Shown one piece after another: positions 41,085 to 53,137 of a stretch of 64,000 nt of DNA. Made by a program: the position numbers and the translations under genes. Source of the DNA: Anarhynchus alexandrinus (Eukaryota > Chordata > Aves > Charadriiformes > Charadriidae). The stretch spans positions 1,954,151 to 2,018,150 of the forward strand of contig VUYV01000120.1 in the NCBI GenBank assembly GCA_008711295.1. Direction: 5' to 3'. The notes under the pieces are model-generated. The model searched no databases. It was not told the DNA's origin and saw only the letters and a program-made list of their open reading frames with translations. Within the stretch, counting starts at the first letter, position 1; every line of letters starts with the position of its first letter.

Positions 41085-41190
41085 CAGAGCAGGGCCCGCC
41101 TCCTAGCATGTGTGTACACACTGCCTGGCACTGTTCTGATACCTGAATGAAGCCTCTAGGCATTACCGCAACACAGTTCTTAATAGTAAT
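41085..41190 (+). repeat. Possible amniote SINE 3' tail
   Basis: Just after the minisatellite, the sequence GCCTGGCACTGTTCTGATAC, then CTGAATGAAGCCTCTAGGC, ATTACCGCAACACAG and AATAGTAAT, resembles a tail common in amniote genomes (GCCTAGCACAATGGGGTCC, TGA..., GGCCTCTAGGCACTACCGTA, ATACAAATAATAAT). I recall this pattern from reptile and bird UTRs and introns but cannot give a family name with certainty. Confidence 0.4.
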
Positions 41191-41739
41191 TATCGCTTTT
41201 TAAAAACATTCAGTACATTCAACTTGGAAGGAGGCTACTGTATTTGTGCCCTTTGGATTCCTGTATCTTGTTACTCCTCTAAGACTTCATGCAATACCAG
41301 CTGCCTGGTGACTTGTCTTGCTCAGAATGTTTATCTCATGAGCGATCCTTGGATAGAGGATTTTGGTATCTATGATCACTTGGTGGGTTATGTTGTTTAT
41401 TGTTTTGTGGTGTGTTTTTCCTTCTGTGTGTATACATGAGGATGGTACTGATAGTCCTGACAACGGGAATAACCCAACTGGAAATCGGGCAGCTTTATCA
41501 AAGATCCATTTCAGTCATCTCATCTGAACAAAGATTTCAGGATTCCAGCCACAATGGATCTGTCTTAGACCGATGGGGCTGAGTGGTTTCAATCATTTAT
41601 TACTGTGCTGAGGTATTGTTCTGGAAAATTATTGACCCAATAAAAGACAACTGGGGATAAACAGAAATAATTATTAATACCTACGTAGATTTTTCTGGCT
41701 TAGCTGTGGGTTTTCTTTTGTTTCTGATAATTATTTTAT

Positions 41740-41800
41740 TATAACCACAAAAACGTTGGTTGGAAGGGACCTGTTAAGCTCTCTTCCATCCTTTCTCCCC
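41740..41800 (-). repeat. Possible CR1 3'-end scrap, antisense
   Basis: GTTGGTTGGAAGGGACCTGT followed by TAAGCTCTCTTCCATCC resembles the reverse complement of the CR1 3' end (GGTTGGAAGGGACCTTTAAG, then GTCATCTAGTCCAACC). Similarity fades after about 50 bases. Confidence 0.35.
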
Positions 41801-44800
41801 CTCACCTCCCTCCTACCTGTCTTAAAAGTACAAGGGCAGAGGTTGGCCCAGGCATTGAAAGCACCAACAGAAGGTGCCACAGTTGCTTTGGACTCCCCAG
41901 GCAGACTGAGGATGTGGTTGTGTCTCCCTTTGTAGCGCTCTGCCCAAAGCAATTGCTCTTCTGCCATTCCTGGTCTCTAGCTGGTGATTTATGAAGATGA
42001 TGATCAAGGGGTTGTTTGTAGTAGGGTGGGAGGAATATTTTTTTATAACAAACTAAAGACTTACTAATTTAAAACTTTCGGCTGGCTCATACCAGCAATG
42101 CAGATCAAACACTTTTAGCACAGTAATCGTCTGCTGTCTTGCCAGAGAGGGCATGTTCCTAATATTTGAATAGCAAATATTTTTACATGGCAACTTTACT
42201 GTCTCTTAAGGAACTAGGAGGAGAAGTCTCAGAATATTTGCAGTGTCTTGGGCTAAAACAGGGAGATTTTGACGGTCTTAAAGTCCTGCAGTGGAGTGAC
42301 ACGTTCATTCATACTGTTGTGTCTCTGGACAAATTATTGTGTCATATAATTCAAATTTTTCTCATTTTCTTTTTTCTCTCATAACTAGGAAAATATGTTT
42401 CCATTTGTTGTAGAATTGCATAATGAATGTTGTTGTTTTGAAAAGCAGCGAAAGTTTCCCTGTAGAGTCTGAATTTCAGAAGTAAGGAGTTTTACCTAAA
42501 TAGAATGAAATGTTTCAGAAAAACACAATAGTCTTCCTGTTATACTTCAACAGATGTCTCAAGGCAAGTCATTTTATAAACCAACCAATGTGAGATGGAT
42601 AAGTAGATAAATAATTGTTGCATACAAAACAGCTTCTGTTTCTTTTCCCTGAAGGGTTTCAGGCCTCTTATATCGGCTTATGCTATATTTCAACATGGAC
42701 AAAAATAAGTCTGGCTTCTCTTTGAAACCTTTTCAGACTAGCCATCTGCTTTGCCAGTCATGTTCAGATCTATACCAATATTTTTTCAGGGTAGGTGCAG
42801 CATAGGAGTTAGGTTTTATTTAACTCTTTCTGGTCTTCTGGCTTTATAATTTGTTTTGTTGTATTTTTTAAAAAGGGAACAATTGGAAGAATTATATTTA
42901 AAATAAGTTTCTGGCAAAACCCAGAGCAGACCAAATGAAAAAAAAAACTGCATAGCCCTAGCTGTATAAAAGGTAAGGTGCTGAGTATTAGTGACTGTGT
43001 TCATTGATTTGATAGTTGTTGTTTTTTAAAAGCCAGGTAACTTGTGGAGGAGACAAGGGAGAAGAGAAAGAAATAATCTCTTAATTATTTTTTTGTGGCC
43101 TAGTGCCACTTACAAAATGGACTTGTCAGCTGTAATTGCAAGGGTACAATGGCAAGAATTTGTACTCTCTGAACATTGATGAAAAGACTTCTGAAGCTTA
43201 TGAAAAATACATTAGAAAATATGTTGGAAGATGTTTTGGCTGGCTGGTCGGCCACTGATAACCATGCAGTGTCAAAAAGCATAGTTTGTTTTGCTGTTAG
43301 GGTGTTTATTGTAGGAGGGAATATATTCTTTTCATTTATTAAAGGACAATTTTTGACACTGTTGGTATGGAGACATCCAGGTCTTAATGCTGTTGCAACA
43401 AAATGTAGCTCTTTGGCATTTTACATCTTGAAATGTAGATAACTTTAGTGTTGAGGAACGGATGCTTAGAACCAAGATAATGTTCCTGTTCAATGACTGT
43501 GAATTAATATTCAGTGGGAGAAATCTGCTCTGGTCTTTGAGGGTTCTGGGAGTATGAATGTTTCTAATTGCTGATGTCCTACTGTATCCTCAAGTGACAG
43601 AGTAGAGCAAGACTGACAGTGCAGAATCAGCATGGAATGAGCAGATCTGACTATTGAGAGGGTTTTAACCTGCGATTTGATTCCAGCAACTGCAGGAAAA
43701 CAGAAGGGGAAATAAACCATCTTCCACCTTGCTGTGAGCACAGCAGTGGACTTTTAAGGTGGCTATGCAGGTGGATGTTGAAGACTCTTTAAACATTGAT
43801 GCAGAAACATATCTCTTACAGCGAAATGTTACTTCATATCAAGTAGCAAAATAAACCCGCTTTTGTATGTAGTTTTAAATAAAGGCAGGTACCTGCATAT
43901 GTCTAAAATCTGCCTACTTTCCCCAGTATGAGTTTTAAATATCATGTTTTTTGTTTTACAAACCTAGGTTGTGACCAGTTGAACCTAATAAAGATAGCTG
44001 AGAAAGGAGGAAAAAAAAATCTAAACGTTTCAAGCAGCAATAGTTGCAAAACCTAGATCATCAGCTTATTGCTGGATTATTTTTAGAGAAATACCGAAGA
44101 TGTTCAGGAGCCTAAAGGCATTTGGCATCTCATCTTGTTCCTCTTCTTGCACCTGAAGGTGGCATCTGGGCATCCTGCTAGCACAGCATGTCTCATATGC
44201 TATTTCTTTCTTGTGTCGTCATTGAAGTGTTTAGAGAGCTGGTGTGTGGATTTAAATTGTAGGAAGTGCTGACATTCCCATGCAGCTGCTGTCATTGCAG
44301 AGCCCTGATCTGATTGTATGCCAGCATTTTCACATGACAATTCTTCTCTGCCGTAATACTCAAATATTAAGCTGCTTGTCAACTGGAAAGTTGGAGGTCA
44401 AATCTCCATTAAAATACTAAAAATTTAGACTAAAGTAATATGTTTCAGTAAGGAAATGCTGCTACAACCAGAAAGTGTGTGTTGCAATATGAAATTGGAA
44501 AATGTTGTTATGCCTTTTGGGGAGGAAAAAAAAACCCACCCCACATTTGAAATGGGTGACTTTTGCTTTCAAAAACCACAGAGCTGAACTTCCAATGGCT
44601 TGTTTGGGTTATAGCAGTGCCCAGAAGTTCCATCTGAGATGAGATCAAGACTACAGAGATAGGTCCTGCATGTAGCTATAGTATGGAGATACAGCAGATG
44701 ATGTGTAGGAGAAAGGAAGCTTGGTTCCCCTACTCCTGGTTCTTACCAGTGGGAGACCTCCAGTGATCTGCCCAGGAACAGTAGCAAAGATGGAGATTGA

Positions 44801-45484
44801 GCTCAGGTGTTGATTCCTGATCAAATGCATAAATGACAAAACCAGCCTGAGTCTCAGATCACTTGTGAAGCGAGGATGATGGAGCGGGGGTGGAAGAATT
44901 CAACTGATTTAGGAGCCAGGCTGAATTAAAATGTCAGTTGTCTTGATATTGCTCGTTATTTGGAAAAAAGGGGGAAAAAGAAATACCTCATTTTGTTTGC
45001 TTAAGGTTAGGAATTTCTTCAGCTGTATCTTGCCTAGCCCTTTATGTTGCAGTTCAAGGAAGGACTGAATGCTCTTGATAAGAGTAAGATGATGTGGTGG
45101 TTCGGTACTCCTGGAAAGAGAGTATTTCTATTCCTATCTGTACATTTCTATTACTTCCCTTGCACTGTCTCTGGCACTGGTCCGGCCCCTTTGTTGAGCC
45201 AGTTCAGGTTACTGGAGGGTTTCTGTTGACACTGCAAAGCATCCAGGGAGTCCTGGAGTCAGAGCAGGGGAAAGGTTGAGACCTGTGCCTGGGAAGAAGG
45301 ACATAAGAGTAGGAGTGCCTCTTTTTGGCAGTAGTGAGCTGCCGTACAGCTGGGTTGGTAGAACTGGGCTGTATCCCACAACTCTAGCATCTTGGACCTT
45401 CCCTGTTTTCTCCCACCCGCCCCCATTTGCTCCCTGCTTTGATTTCTTGCTGTTTCCTTTGCTGCTCTCCACTGATTTGCCAGT

Positions 45485-45792
45485 TGTCCTGGTTCTGGCA
45501 GGGATGGGGTTAATTTCCCCAGGGATGCGGCAGGGGAGGCAGGTGAGCCATGCCTGGGCTATAAGAGGAGCTAGCCGGGGAGGAGGGGCAGTCGCCACTC
45601 GGGGGTGTAATTGTATCTGTATATCCCTTTATTGGTGGTGTTGCTGTTTTTCTCTTCCCTTTTGCTGTTCTGTTAAACTGCCCTATCTCAACCCATGAGT
45701 TTTACCTTTTTCTTCTGATTTTCCCCACGGCTGTGGGAGTTGAGTGAGCGGCCGCCTGGTTCTTTGTTGCCGGCTGAGGCCAAACCACGACA
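45485..45792 (+). mobile_element. Solo ERV LTR with 5-bp target duplication
   Basis: This 308-bp unit begins TGTCCTGGTT and ends AACCACGACA, so the termini are TG...CA with near-perfect inverted repeats (9 of 10). It is flanked by CCAGT at 45480-45484 and CCAGT at 45793-45797, a 5-bp target-site duplication. Internally it resembles a widespread avian ERV LTR: a TATA-like CTATAAG at 45559, a TTAAACTG..CTATCTCAACCCATGAG block near 45672-45699, and GTGAGCGGCCGCCTGGTTC near the 3' end. No gag/pol/env sequence flanks it and only one LTR is present, so this is a recombination-derived solo LTR. It is in the same orientation as MNAT1. The family assignment is from memory of the consensus, not a search. 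Confidence 0.88.
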
Positions 45793-46339
45793 CCAGTCTA
45801 GGCTATTCATAGATTGGTTTACCTAGAACCCTCCTAAAAGTTCTTTTCTGCCATGTTACCTGTGGAGAGGATGAAAGAAGGGGTATAATCTTTACCAAAC
45901 TGGGATGTGTGCTATCCTGATGAGTAACAATGCAGACTTCACACTTCTATGTCTCTCTGGTAACCTTACTTATACAAATGACTTGGCAGTGGTGTATGTG
46001 CCCAGGGTTCATTTGGCCCTAGTCGCTTAAGAACCTAGGAAAAGAGAACCAAACCAAGTTTGGTTCTCCAATTTCTGTGCTGGTGTTTTCACTAGAACCT
46101 CCTTCCCTTCTTCAGGGTTTGACTCAGCACAATTGCTATGCTGTTGTTTTCTTGTGAAGGATTTATCAATGGCAGTGCAAATTTCTTTGCTGCTCTTGTA
46201 AATTTACTGTAGCCAGGTGACAAAGCTCTGAGTCTTGGAGTGCTGTATGTTGGTAGTCATCAACAGCTTTAAAGCCATGGGCATGAGCCCAGCATTTACT
46301 CTGGATGGTGATCACCAAGTGACTTCCCAGTGACAATGG

Positions 46340-46440
46340 CTTTCAGTTGGAATTCACTTGACCCACAACTGAACCTGTGACCTAGAGGTGAAAGGCTCAG
46401 ACATTGTATCAAATTACTAATCATCCAAACCATCTACATC
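46340..46440. repeat. Possible tRNA-derived SINE remnant
   Basis: CTGAACCTGTGACCTAGAGG followed by TGAAAGGCTCAGACATTGTA resembles the stretch AACC(G/T)GTGACCTCTAGAGG, TGAAAGCCTCA... seen in old amniote SINE/MIR-class repeats. The similarity is short and the boundaries uncertain. Confidence 0.3.
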
Positions 46441-47151
46441 TTTCAAGCTGTTCATTATAGAAACAAACTGTTCAATTTCTTGAGGTATCTTCTGTGCCAT
46501 GTGTAGATAATTGGGAATGTTGTGCTAAACTATAGAGCTTGGTGGCTGACCCTGCTTGCTCATAATTATGTGAGATATAGTCTGTCACTATCAAGAGACA
46601 TCAAAAGAATGTCATTTAACCTATTAATCTGGATGCATCTGCAGATTCCTCATAAAGGTACATTGGTGCCTTTTATCAAGTAACGTGAAATTTTTTTTGT
46701 GTACTTGGGAATTTGAACAGTCTCTGTAGTCGATGTACATTAGATAATCTTATGAAATTGAATGACTTAATTTCTAACCTTGTCTCAATATGTATGTGTT
46801 TATTCTCATTTTACAGCAATCACTGTGTTCTTAGCTGTAACTGCTACTTGAAAAGGTCAATGATGTGATTATTCATGTGTATCATTATCAGTATCACAAA
46901 ATAGGATGCAAGACTCAAATTTTCATCTCCTACAGATGTATAGACCTAAAGGAACTCTGCTGGCTTCTGTTGAAGTTTGCAGTGATTTAGAGATTGTGTC
47001 TTGCGTTACAGGGCACGTTTAAATAAATTCTATTATTGTGATGTTTGTGTCTGGTGCTACAAGGGATAGAGAAAGGAAGAGTTTTGTTTCTTTCTTAGTC
47101 ATGCACGCTGACCTAACACGTTTGTTTTCTGTCTTTCTAATATTTATGCAG

Positions 47152-47255
47152 TATTTAACTTGACCAACAATGTGGATTTGGAGAACACCAAAAGGAAAAT
47201 GGAGCTGTACCAGAAGGATAACAAAGAAGTCATTCAGAAAAATAAGATAAAAATG
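47152..47255 (+). CDS. MNAT1: MNAT1 coding exon 4 (residues 106-140)
   Basis: This 104-bp exon completes Val106 and encodes residues 107-140, ending in phase 0 at Met140. The translation [20 protein letters not shown] followed by [14 protein letters not shown] matches the start of the MAT1 central helical region, which contacts the XPB/XPD side of TFIIH. Substitutions against the human protein as recalled are conservative (Glu/Asp, Arg/Lys, Leu/Ile, Met/Leu at the exon end). The acceptor is TATGCAG at 47145-47151. The donor is GTTAGT at 47256, a less common but valid GT donor. Confidence 0.96.
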
Positions 47256-48058
47256 GTTAGTTAACTTCTCCTCTCCCCTACAATTTTTGTTCATTAGTTA
47301 AAGAATTAAAGGGCTTTCAAAGTGGATTACTTTCGGTAATGTCTTAAAAGCAAGTAAAAGCTAAAGGTGCTATGTAGATTTAACTTTGTATTCAAAAACC
47401 ATAATATGATAATGTTCTGTGATACTGATATTTAGTACTGTGTAAAGAGATTAAATTGATAGTTGAAATGTAGTTATTCTTTATTTTGGGAAGGGCTTGA
47501 AAAGAGGGACAGGCAATAAAGTCTGCATCTAATAAATCACCACCGCATGCGTGCTGGCAGTGTTGTTGAACAATATCCAGGAAAGACCATGTTCATTCCT
47601 ATACCAGGACAATCATTCCTTTCTCATCCAAAGGAAAAAAGGAATCCAGACACAGACATTATGAAGCTCCCAGGAGAGAGTTGTAAAAATGAGGGAAAGC
47701 ACAGGTCTGGTTTATGCAAAATTTAAAATGAAAGATGTTGAAACAAACATTAAAACTTTTGTTCAAGAGCTGATAACAGTAACATCAGGAGTATTGTATA
47801 CATGATCTATATGCAAAACACATGGTTCTTTGAAGATTCATTCATTAAATCATGGCTCGGATATCATTTTGTTCTTTAAAAATAAACTTGCAAGCATTTT
47901 TTTCTTTAAGAAAAGTTTAATCTGTTAAATATTTTTTCAGTATAAAAATACACATTGTTATCAGTTCTTGAAGGAAAATGTCTGCCCAGAGTGTGACATA
48001 ACAAGGTTTTGTGTTTGTATTCCAGTTGCACTAAGGACTTGCTTTCAAATCAGTAGGG

Positions 48059-48126
48059 GTGAAATCCTCACTCCCCTGAAGTCTGTGGCAAAACTCCCAG
48101 TGATTTCTTTAGCTCTAGGATTTCAC
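48059..48126. repeat. 68-bp palindromic short repeat with 10-bp perfect terminal inverted repeats
   Basis: The segment starts GTGAAATCCT and ends AGGATTTCAC, an exact 10-base inverted repeat. The interior (CCCCTGAAGTCTGTGGCAAA, then ACTCCCAGTGATTTCTTTAG) resembles a family common in amniote genomes in which an ACTCCCATTGACTTCAATGG-like core is bracketed by GTGAAATCCTGG and CCAGGATTTCAC. I recognise the pattern but cannot name the family safely. It may be a non-autonomous transposon derivative or an old SINE part. Confidence 0.5.
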
Positions 48127-48859
48127 AGGAGGAGATTGGAATCTGAAAAATGTTTGTTTGAACCTCTTCCTTTTAAAGGCAAGGAAATTTCCCTAGGGGT
48201 CCATCTCTGATCTGTTATCCTGTCTCTGACACTGTGCAATATCCTATGCTTCAGAGCTTGAAGAGACCTGCCAAATCTTTGGCTACGTGTCTTATTTTAC
48301 AATGTAGGTGCAAACTCTAAGGTCACCATTAGAATAGTGTGCTTTGCCTGCAGCCCACCTTCCCTTCATGTACATGACTCGCAGACAGCTTGTGCACTAG
48401 CTGTGTGATCGCATCGAGCAGCACAGTAATACTCTGTACCCACCCAAGCCCCCTGGGCCTTTTGTTTTCTGTACTGTATGGTCTTGCTGTGCTAGAGGCT
48501 GTCTGGTGGAAGCTGGGCAAGCCTGCGTGAATCCAGACTTACTGGAGATCTGGAGACTTTATTTCTTTTTCAACATTTGAAACAGTCAACATTTCTTGTT
48601 CAACAATTGAAACATAATAATAGACTTGACGCAGTTGCTATTACAAAAACTGCATGATCTTGCCCATAAACTTACCCCTCTCCCAAAAGCTGAAAGGGTG
48701 CTTTCTCTCTCTAGCTTTCTTTGGCAGGTTTTGGAATGTCTTTACTCCTTAAATGGCAAAAGGTGTCCTAATTTCTCGCCTAAACTTGTTATGGCTCATC
48801 ATTGTCCCTTCATTCTTGGACTGACATAAATTTTTCTGTCCGCTGTAATAGTTTGCTTC

Positions 48860-49110
48860 TGAGGAATATAGATATTTTCTGTCGCTCTTGGTGTTTTTAT
48901 TACCCTTTGCCTGTTCCAGTTTGTATTTGTCTTTGGCAAGCAGAAGGGACCAGAATTGAATGCAGTATTGTAGCCGAGATCTTAACAGCTGCTTATTAAA
49001 GAACACTGTTTTCCCATCTCTACTGGAAATATGTTGACATACGTGATCCGAAGACTGTTCTTCTCTTGAGGCGCTGTCATATGGGAGGTTCAAAAGCAGT
49101 GGTGATCAAG
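48860..49110 (-). mobile_element. Old CR1/L3-type LINE ORF2 fragment, antisense
   Basis: On the minus strand, an open frame at about 48900-49000 reads LLRSRLQYCIQFWS followed by KDKYKLEQAKG. This corresponds to the hallmark CR1-family ORF2 stretch (L-V-R-P-H-L-E-Y-C-V-Q-F-W, then KDI..LE.VQRR). The + strand text, CCTGTTCCAGTTTGTATTTG, then GACCAGAATTGAATGCAGTA, then TTTTCCCATCTCTACTGG, matches the familiar reverse-complement wording of old amniote CR1/L3 copies. Drift past 49100 makes the far end unclear. It is a dead fragment in intron 4. Confidence 0.6.
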
Positions 49111-49480
49111 TAGTGCATCGTGTTTTCTCCTCTTTGGTTTCTAACTGGTGAATTAATGTCTCCAAATCTGTGGCCTTGTAAGTTATTTTCATCTCACTTC
49201 TACTTCTGTCCTCATGAGTATGTCATTCTTTCTTACAAATCAAAATAGTAAGTTACTGAAGCAGTCATCTCAGGATTTGAATAACTGCTTGTTCTTCTGT
49301 CAATACAAGCCATATTCTTCGTCTTTGTAGCCAGTTCCTAATGGCCTCACTACTCATGTACTAACCCATCTGTTAGATGTGTAGATTTTACGCAGGACCG
49401 TGCAGAGAGAAAGATTAAGTAGTCAGGTTTGGATAAAAAGAACTCTTGGAGAAGGGGTTCTTGTAATTATAAATTGATGT

Positions 49481-49508
49481 TTATATATATTTATATATAC
49501 ATATATAA
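49481..49508. repeat. (TA)n-rich microsatellite
   Basis: About 28 bases of TATATA/TTATATA repeats in intron 4. Confidence 0.8.
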
Positions 49509-51509
49509 AGCCTTGCACTCTGAGTAGGCTCCAGTTTTCCCAAACGTGCCTTCTTCATTAAATATCTGTTATTCTCCAGTCATAGGGTAACTTGTTACTT
49601 CCTACTTTGTCACTAGATGTTTAATTTCACTTGCTGCTTTGTTCAGCCTTGAACAACAGGAAAACAGTCCAGTTTTGTCTGGACTCCATGATGTAAACAT
49701 GTTTGAATTTTCTTGATTGTCCTTTGTTGAATGTGGCAAAACATTACACTTTTAGTTTACTTCTTACCGCTTGCCATCTTGACTTTACTCCAGGCTTCAC
49801 CATGATTGTATTTATTTCTTTAGATGTTGGGACTGTATCTAAATTATCTTCAAGCTTGACATAACCGTCGCTGCCTATTGAGCTCGTTTCTCTTCTGGTT
49901 TACTGTTTTGTTTGGTCTTCCTTTCAGAAAGAATGTGATCTGATTTGTGATAATTCTTCCTTTTTCCTGTAGTCTGATCTGGTTTAGGTTTTTATCAGTT
50001 TGCTTATGTCTGACTGTAGTTTTTCTGGACTGATTCTTCAGACTAGGTCTGTCAGCAGGCAGTTTTCTTCTGTTTCCGTGCAAATTCCAGGCAGTCTTTA
50101 GACATAAATGTGGAAGAGGCTTGGAATGTCTTTAAGACCCTGAGCTCTTAAGTTCTGTTGACTGAACTAACTAGATCCCTTAATTCTCAGAAATAACATC
50201 AATTAGCAACTTGGGTATTTTTTTGTTTGTTTGTTTCCTTTCATTAAATGCAAAGAGAATCCAGTTTCAGGTGGTCACTGGTTGGTGAGCAGCTCTTTAC
50301 CAGTGTCACTGCTAGTTATAAGATGAAAGCAGCTTCTGTTGGCTCGGTGGCAGGTGATGTGATCTGTCAGCTCTTGCATCCAGGAGTAACTGGGCCTCAC
50401 TAGCACCCATTGGCTTGATCTGCCTGGTAAAGGGATGTTTTTCAGCATATTCTGGCATGTTTCAAATCACTATGCTTTACGATAGAAATTTAGGTCTTTT
50501 TGTTATAAGAACAAATTTTACTAAGCTCTTGGCTGCAATAATTTTTTGCTGAAACCGCTTCCATGGATTAATTCATCCATTTAAGTTTTATAAAATTTTA
50601 ATTTTCTCTGTGTTTTTACTGAATCTCCCTTTGCTTTAGTATTTTTGGTGAGGAAGATTTGGAAAATGTTTTCTGTATGTTATTGTCCTATACCTTTTTA
50701 CCACCAAACTAACGTTCTTGTGATTTCCTCCTCCTGTATAAAGTTGTCTAGTTGTAATCTTTTTCCACTCCCATCTTTGAGCCCTTCTTTTTTTCTTCCA
50801 CTATGATTTTCAAACACAGATGACTTAACGGTTTACAGGTTAAAAAAGACTTCCCGAGAAGTAAATCCTGAAACAAAAACTAGTTGCTATGTACTAGTTT
50901 TTTCTTTCTTTTCTTTTCTTGTGGTACATGACTTCAAGTTATAGGAAAAATTTCTCATTTTCTGGGAATGTGACTTTTTTACAGTTCATGCTTAAACATG
51001 TTTTAGCTTATAAGTTTCTCTGTTAATATTCACAGATTTGTAACTTTTAATTTTTGCTTCTACACTGCTGTTAAGAAGCACATAGTACTTTGCACTGATC
51101 AGGGGTGCAATCAGGAACAGTATTGTGGGATTGTATTTTTGGTCACCCACTTACATCACTTAGGAAGTAGGATGTGTGGGAGCAGAGAGGGGTACGTTCA
51201 TTTTAGAGTGAAGGTGTAAGAAAAATCCATTGTCGTTCTCTGACATTTAAAGAGCCAAGATCCAAATGGTTACTTCCTGCTGCAGAAAGCGGCAAGGAAA
51301 AATATATAACTTTGCACTGGACAATAAGAGGAGGTAGAATCATCATAATCACCTTAAAATTCTACCTTAAAAGGTAGATTCTCTTAAAAGGTAGAATTCA
51401 GCTGCGTTCCTACTGCTTGGTCTGTCCTAGGTCCTTTGGTAGGCAGCAGAGCTGTGGGTGAGCTCTGTCCATGCAAGGAGGAGGAAGATTGCTATGAGCT
51501 GATTTCTAA

Positions 51510-51680
<171 letters not shown>

Positions 51681-53108
51681 TGAATGCTCAGTAGCAGAGC
51701 AAATAGCAAGTACACTGACGTTCATCTCTACCATGGGTAACTGGAATTAACACATCTGTCCCTTTCTGTTTCCCTGTCTTGCATGTTTTGTGTTACTGTT
51801 CTCTCATCTATCATTCATTTCAATGATACAAACAACTCTGGTTTTGGTAAGCTAAGGACTGGAGGAAGAGTGCCTCTGGGATTCATAGACCTAATTGGAC
51901 TCATTGTCCAGAATGTCCAGTGCTGGCTAGAAATTAATTCTAGGAAACCATTCTTGGCTGTTTCAACACAAAATTAATCCTGGATAAGTTTCTAGCAAAA
52001 AAAAATATGCAGAAGGTTTCTTTGGGTATTCAGAATAAGGCTATTTTTCTGGTTCTGCCTGTTTTGATTTTTTTTTTTAATTTCTCTTCCTAGTGAGCTT
52101 CCATCGAAAGCTCTGTTCTTGTTACTAATTGACATCTGGAGGTATATTTCAGAATTACGTTAGTGAGTCCAGCCACTCTAGCAGTTTACTTGTTAGTTGA
52201 CATTTGACTGAATATCTGAAGGGCTACTATAAAAGTCTAGATTTCTATTTAATTCATTGACAATATGAAAGCCACTGGCTTTGACTGTCATCAAGGATGG
52301 TTTTGCATTAGCATAGCTGATATGATGACTACTCCACCTTGAACCTGATGCATGATGGGTGAGGTTCTGTCATGTCTGAGGCCATGTAACTGTCTGCTTG
52401 TTTTGCTTGCAGATGATGACAGTTGCATCTGCTTTGGTGCGTGGCTGATGATGCAATTTGTGAGGGGGATAGAGAGGAGCTACTAAGTTGGTTCAGCCAT
52501 AATGTGAACTCATAACCGCTGTTGGCTTGTTAGGCAGTCCTGAATAGTGGCTGACAATCTGGTGTGTTGAAACAAAGTGGTAATCAGAAACTACTTCATG
52601 AACTGAGCCACCTCTGCTAGAGGGAGATGGTGGAGAACAGTGGACAGTAACCTTGTGAGTTATTTGAGCATGGGTCAAATTTTTGAGTCAGAGCACTTAA
52701 ATGATAGGTGGTCCCTTTGTATTCAGAAACTACTATGAGAAAAGGATTTCTCACCTTGAGTGTGTCATGTTCTCTTACTGCAAACTTTGTGTATGAGTTA
52801 CTTCTTTTGAAGTGAACAGAGTTTGGATCCATTTGAGGGGGGTGTATAGACAACTGAAGAAAAACTCAGCTACTTCTGGAAATTGTGCTAATCTTGTCTT
52901 TGGCTGAATTTACTACTGTTTCTGTATCTGAAATGCGATGATGATGTGTGGGCATAGAGAAGCTCAATAAATGTGTTATTTAAACAAGGTTCACATCTCA
53001 AATTTTTTAATACGCGTGCGTGTACAGATGTGAGTACACACACATTCACGTGCTCTAACACTTGTGAGAACAGTCTCTGTGTACCTTGAAGGAAATGAAG
53101 AAAAAGAG

Positions 53109-53137
53109 GTATGTATGTATGCATGCATACATGTGTG
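53109..53137. repeat. GTAT/GCAT microsatellite with 18-bp perfect palindrome
   Basis: Three GTAT units lead into GCATGCATAC. Positions 53115-53132 (ATGTATGCATGCATACAT) are a perfect 18-bp palindrome. It probably arose from a tetranucleotide repeat and lies in intron 5. Confidence 0.85.

Larger units (their letters stand above)
37711..47151 (+). other. MNAT1: MNAT1 intron 3 (9.4 kb)
   Basis: The donor is GTAAGT at 37711, and the acceptor is ATTTATGCAG ending at 47151 after a T-rich tract. It contains a 21-base T run (38413-38433), a TG repeat (39624-39637), the 19-bp minisatellite (40570-41040) with a probable SINE tail just downstream, a small possible CR1 remnant near 41.75 kb, and the solo ERV LTR (45485-45792). 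No other gene is evident. Confidence 0.93.

Noticed and set aside
40453..41163. Long open frames of 110-210 codons on both strands as real proteins
   Set aside because: They are produced by the stop-free 19-bp minisatellite and change frame with every unit.
44840..44890. Antisense MIR-like segment (GAGTCTCAGATCACTTGTGA)
   Set aside because: A single short block with several mismatches and no continuation.
45276..45698. 140-codon open frame as a viral or host protein
   Set aside because: It runs from unique intron into the non-coding solo LTR. No retroviral protein motif is present and the LTR family does not code here.
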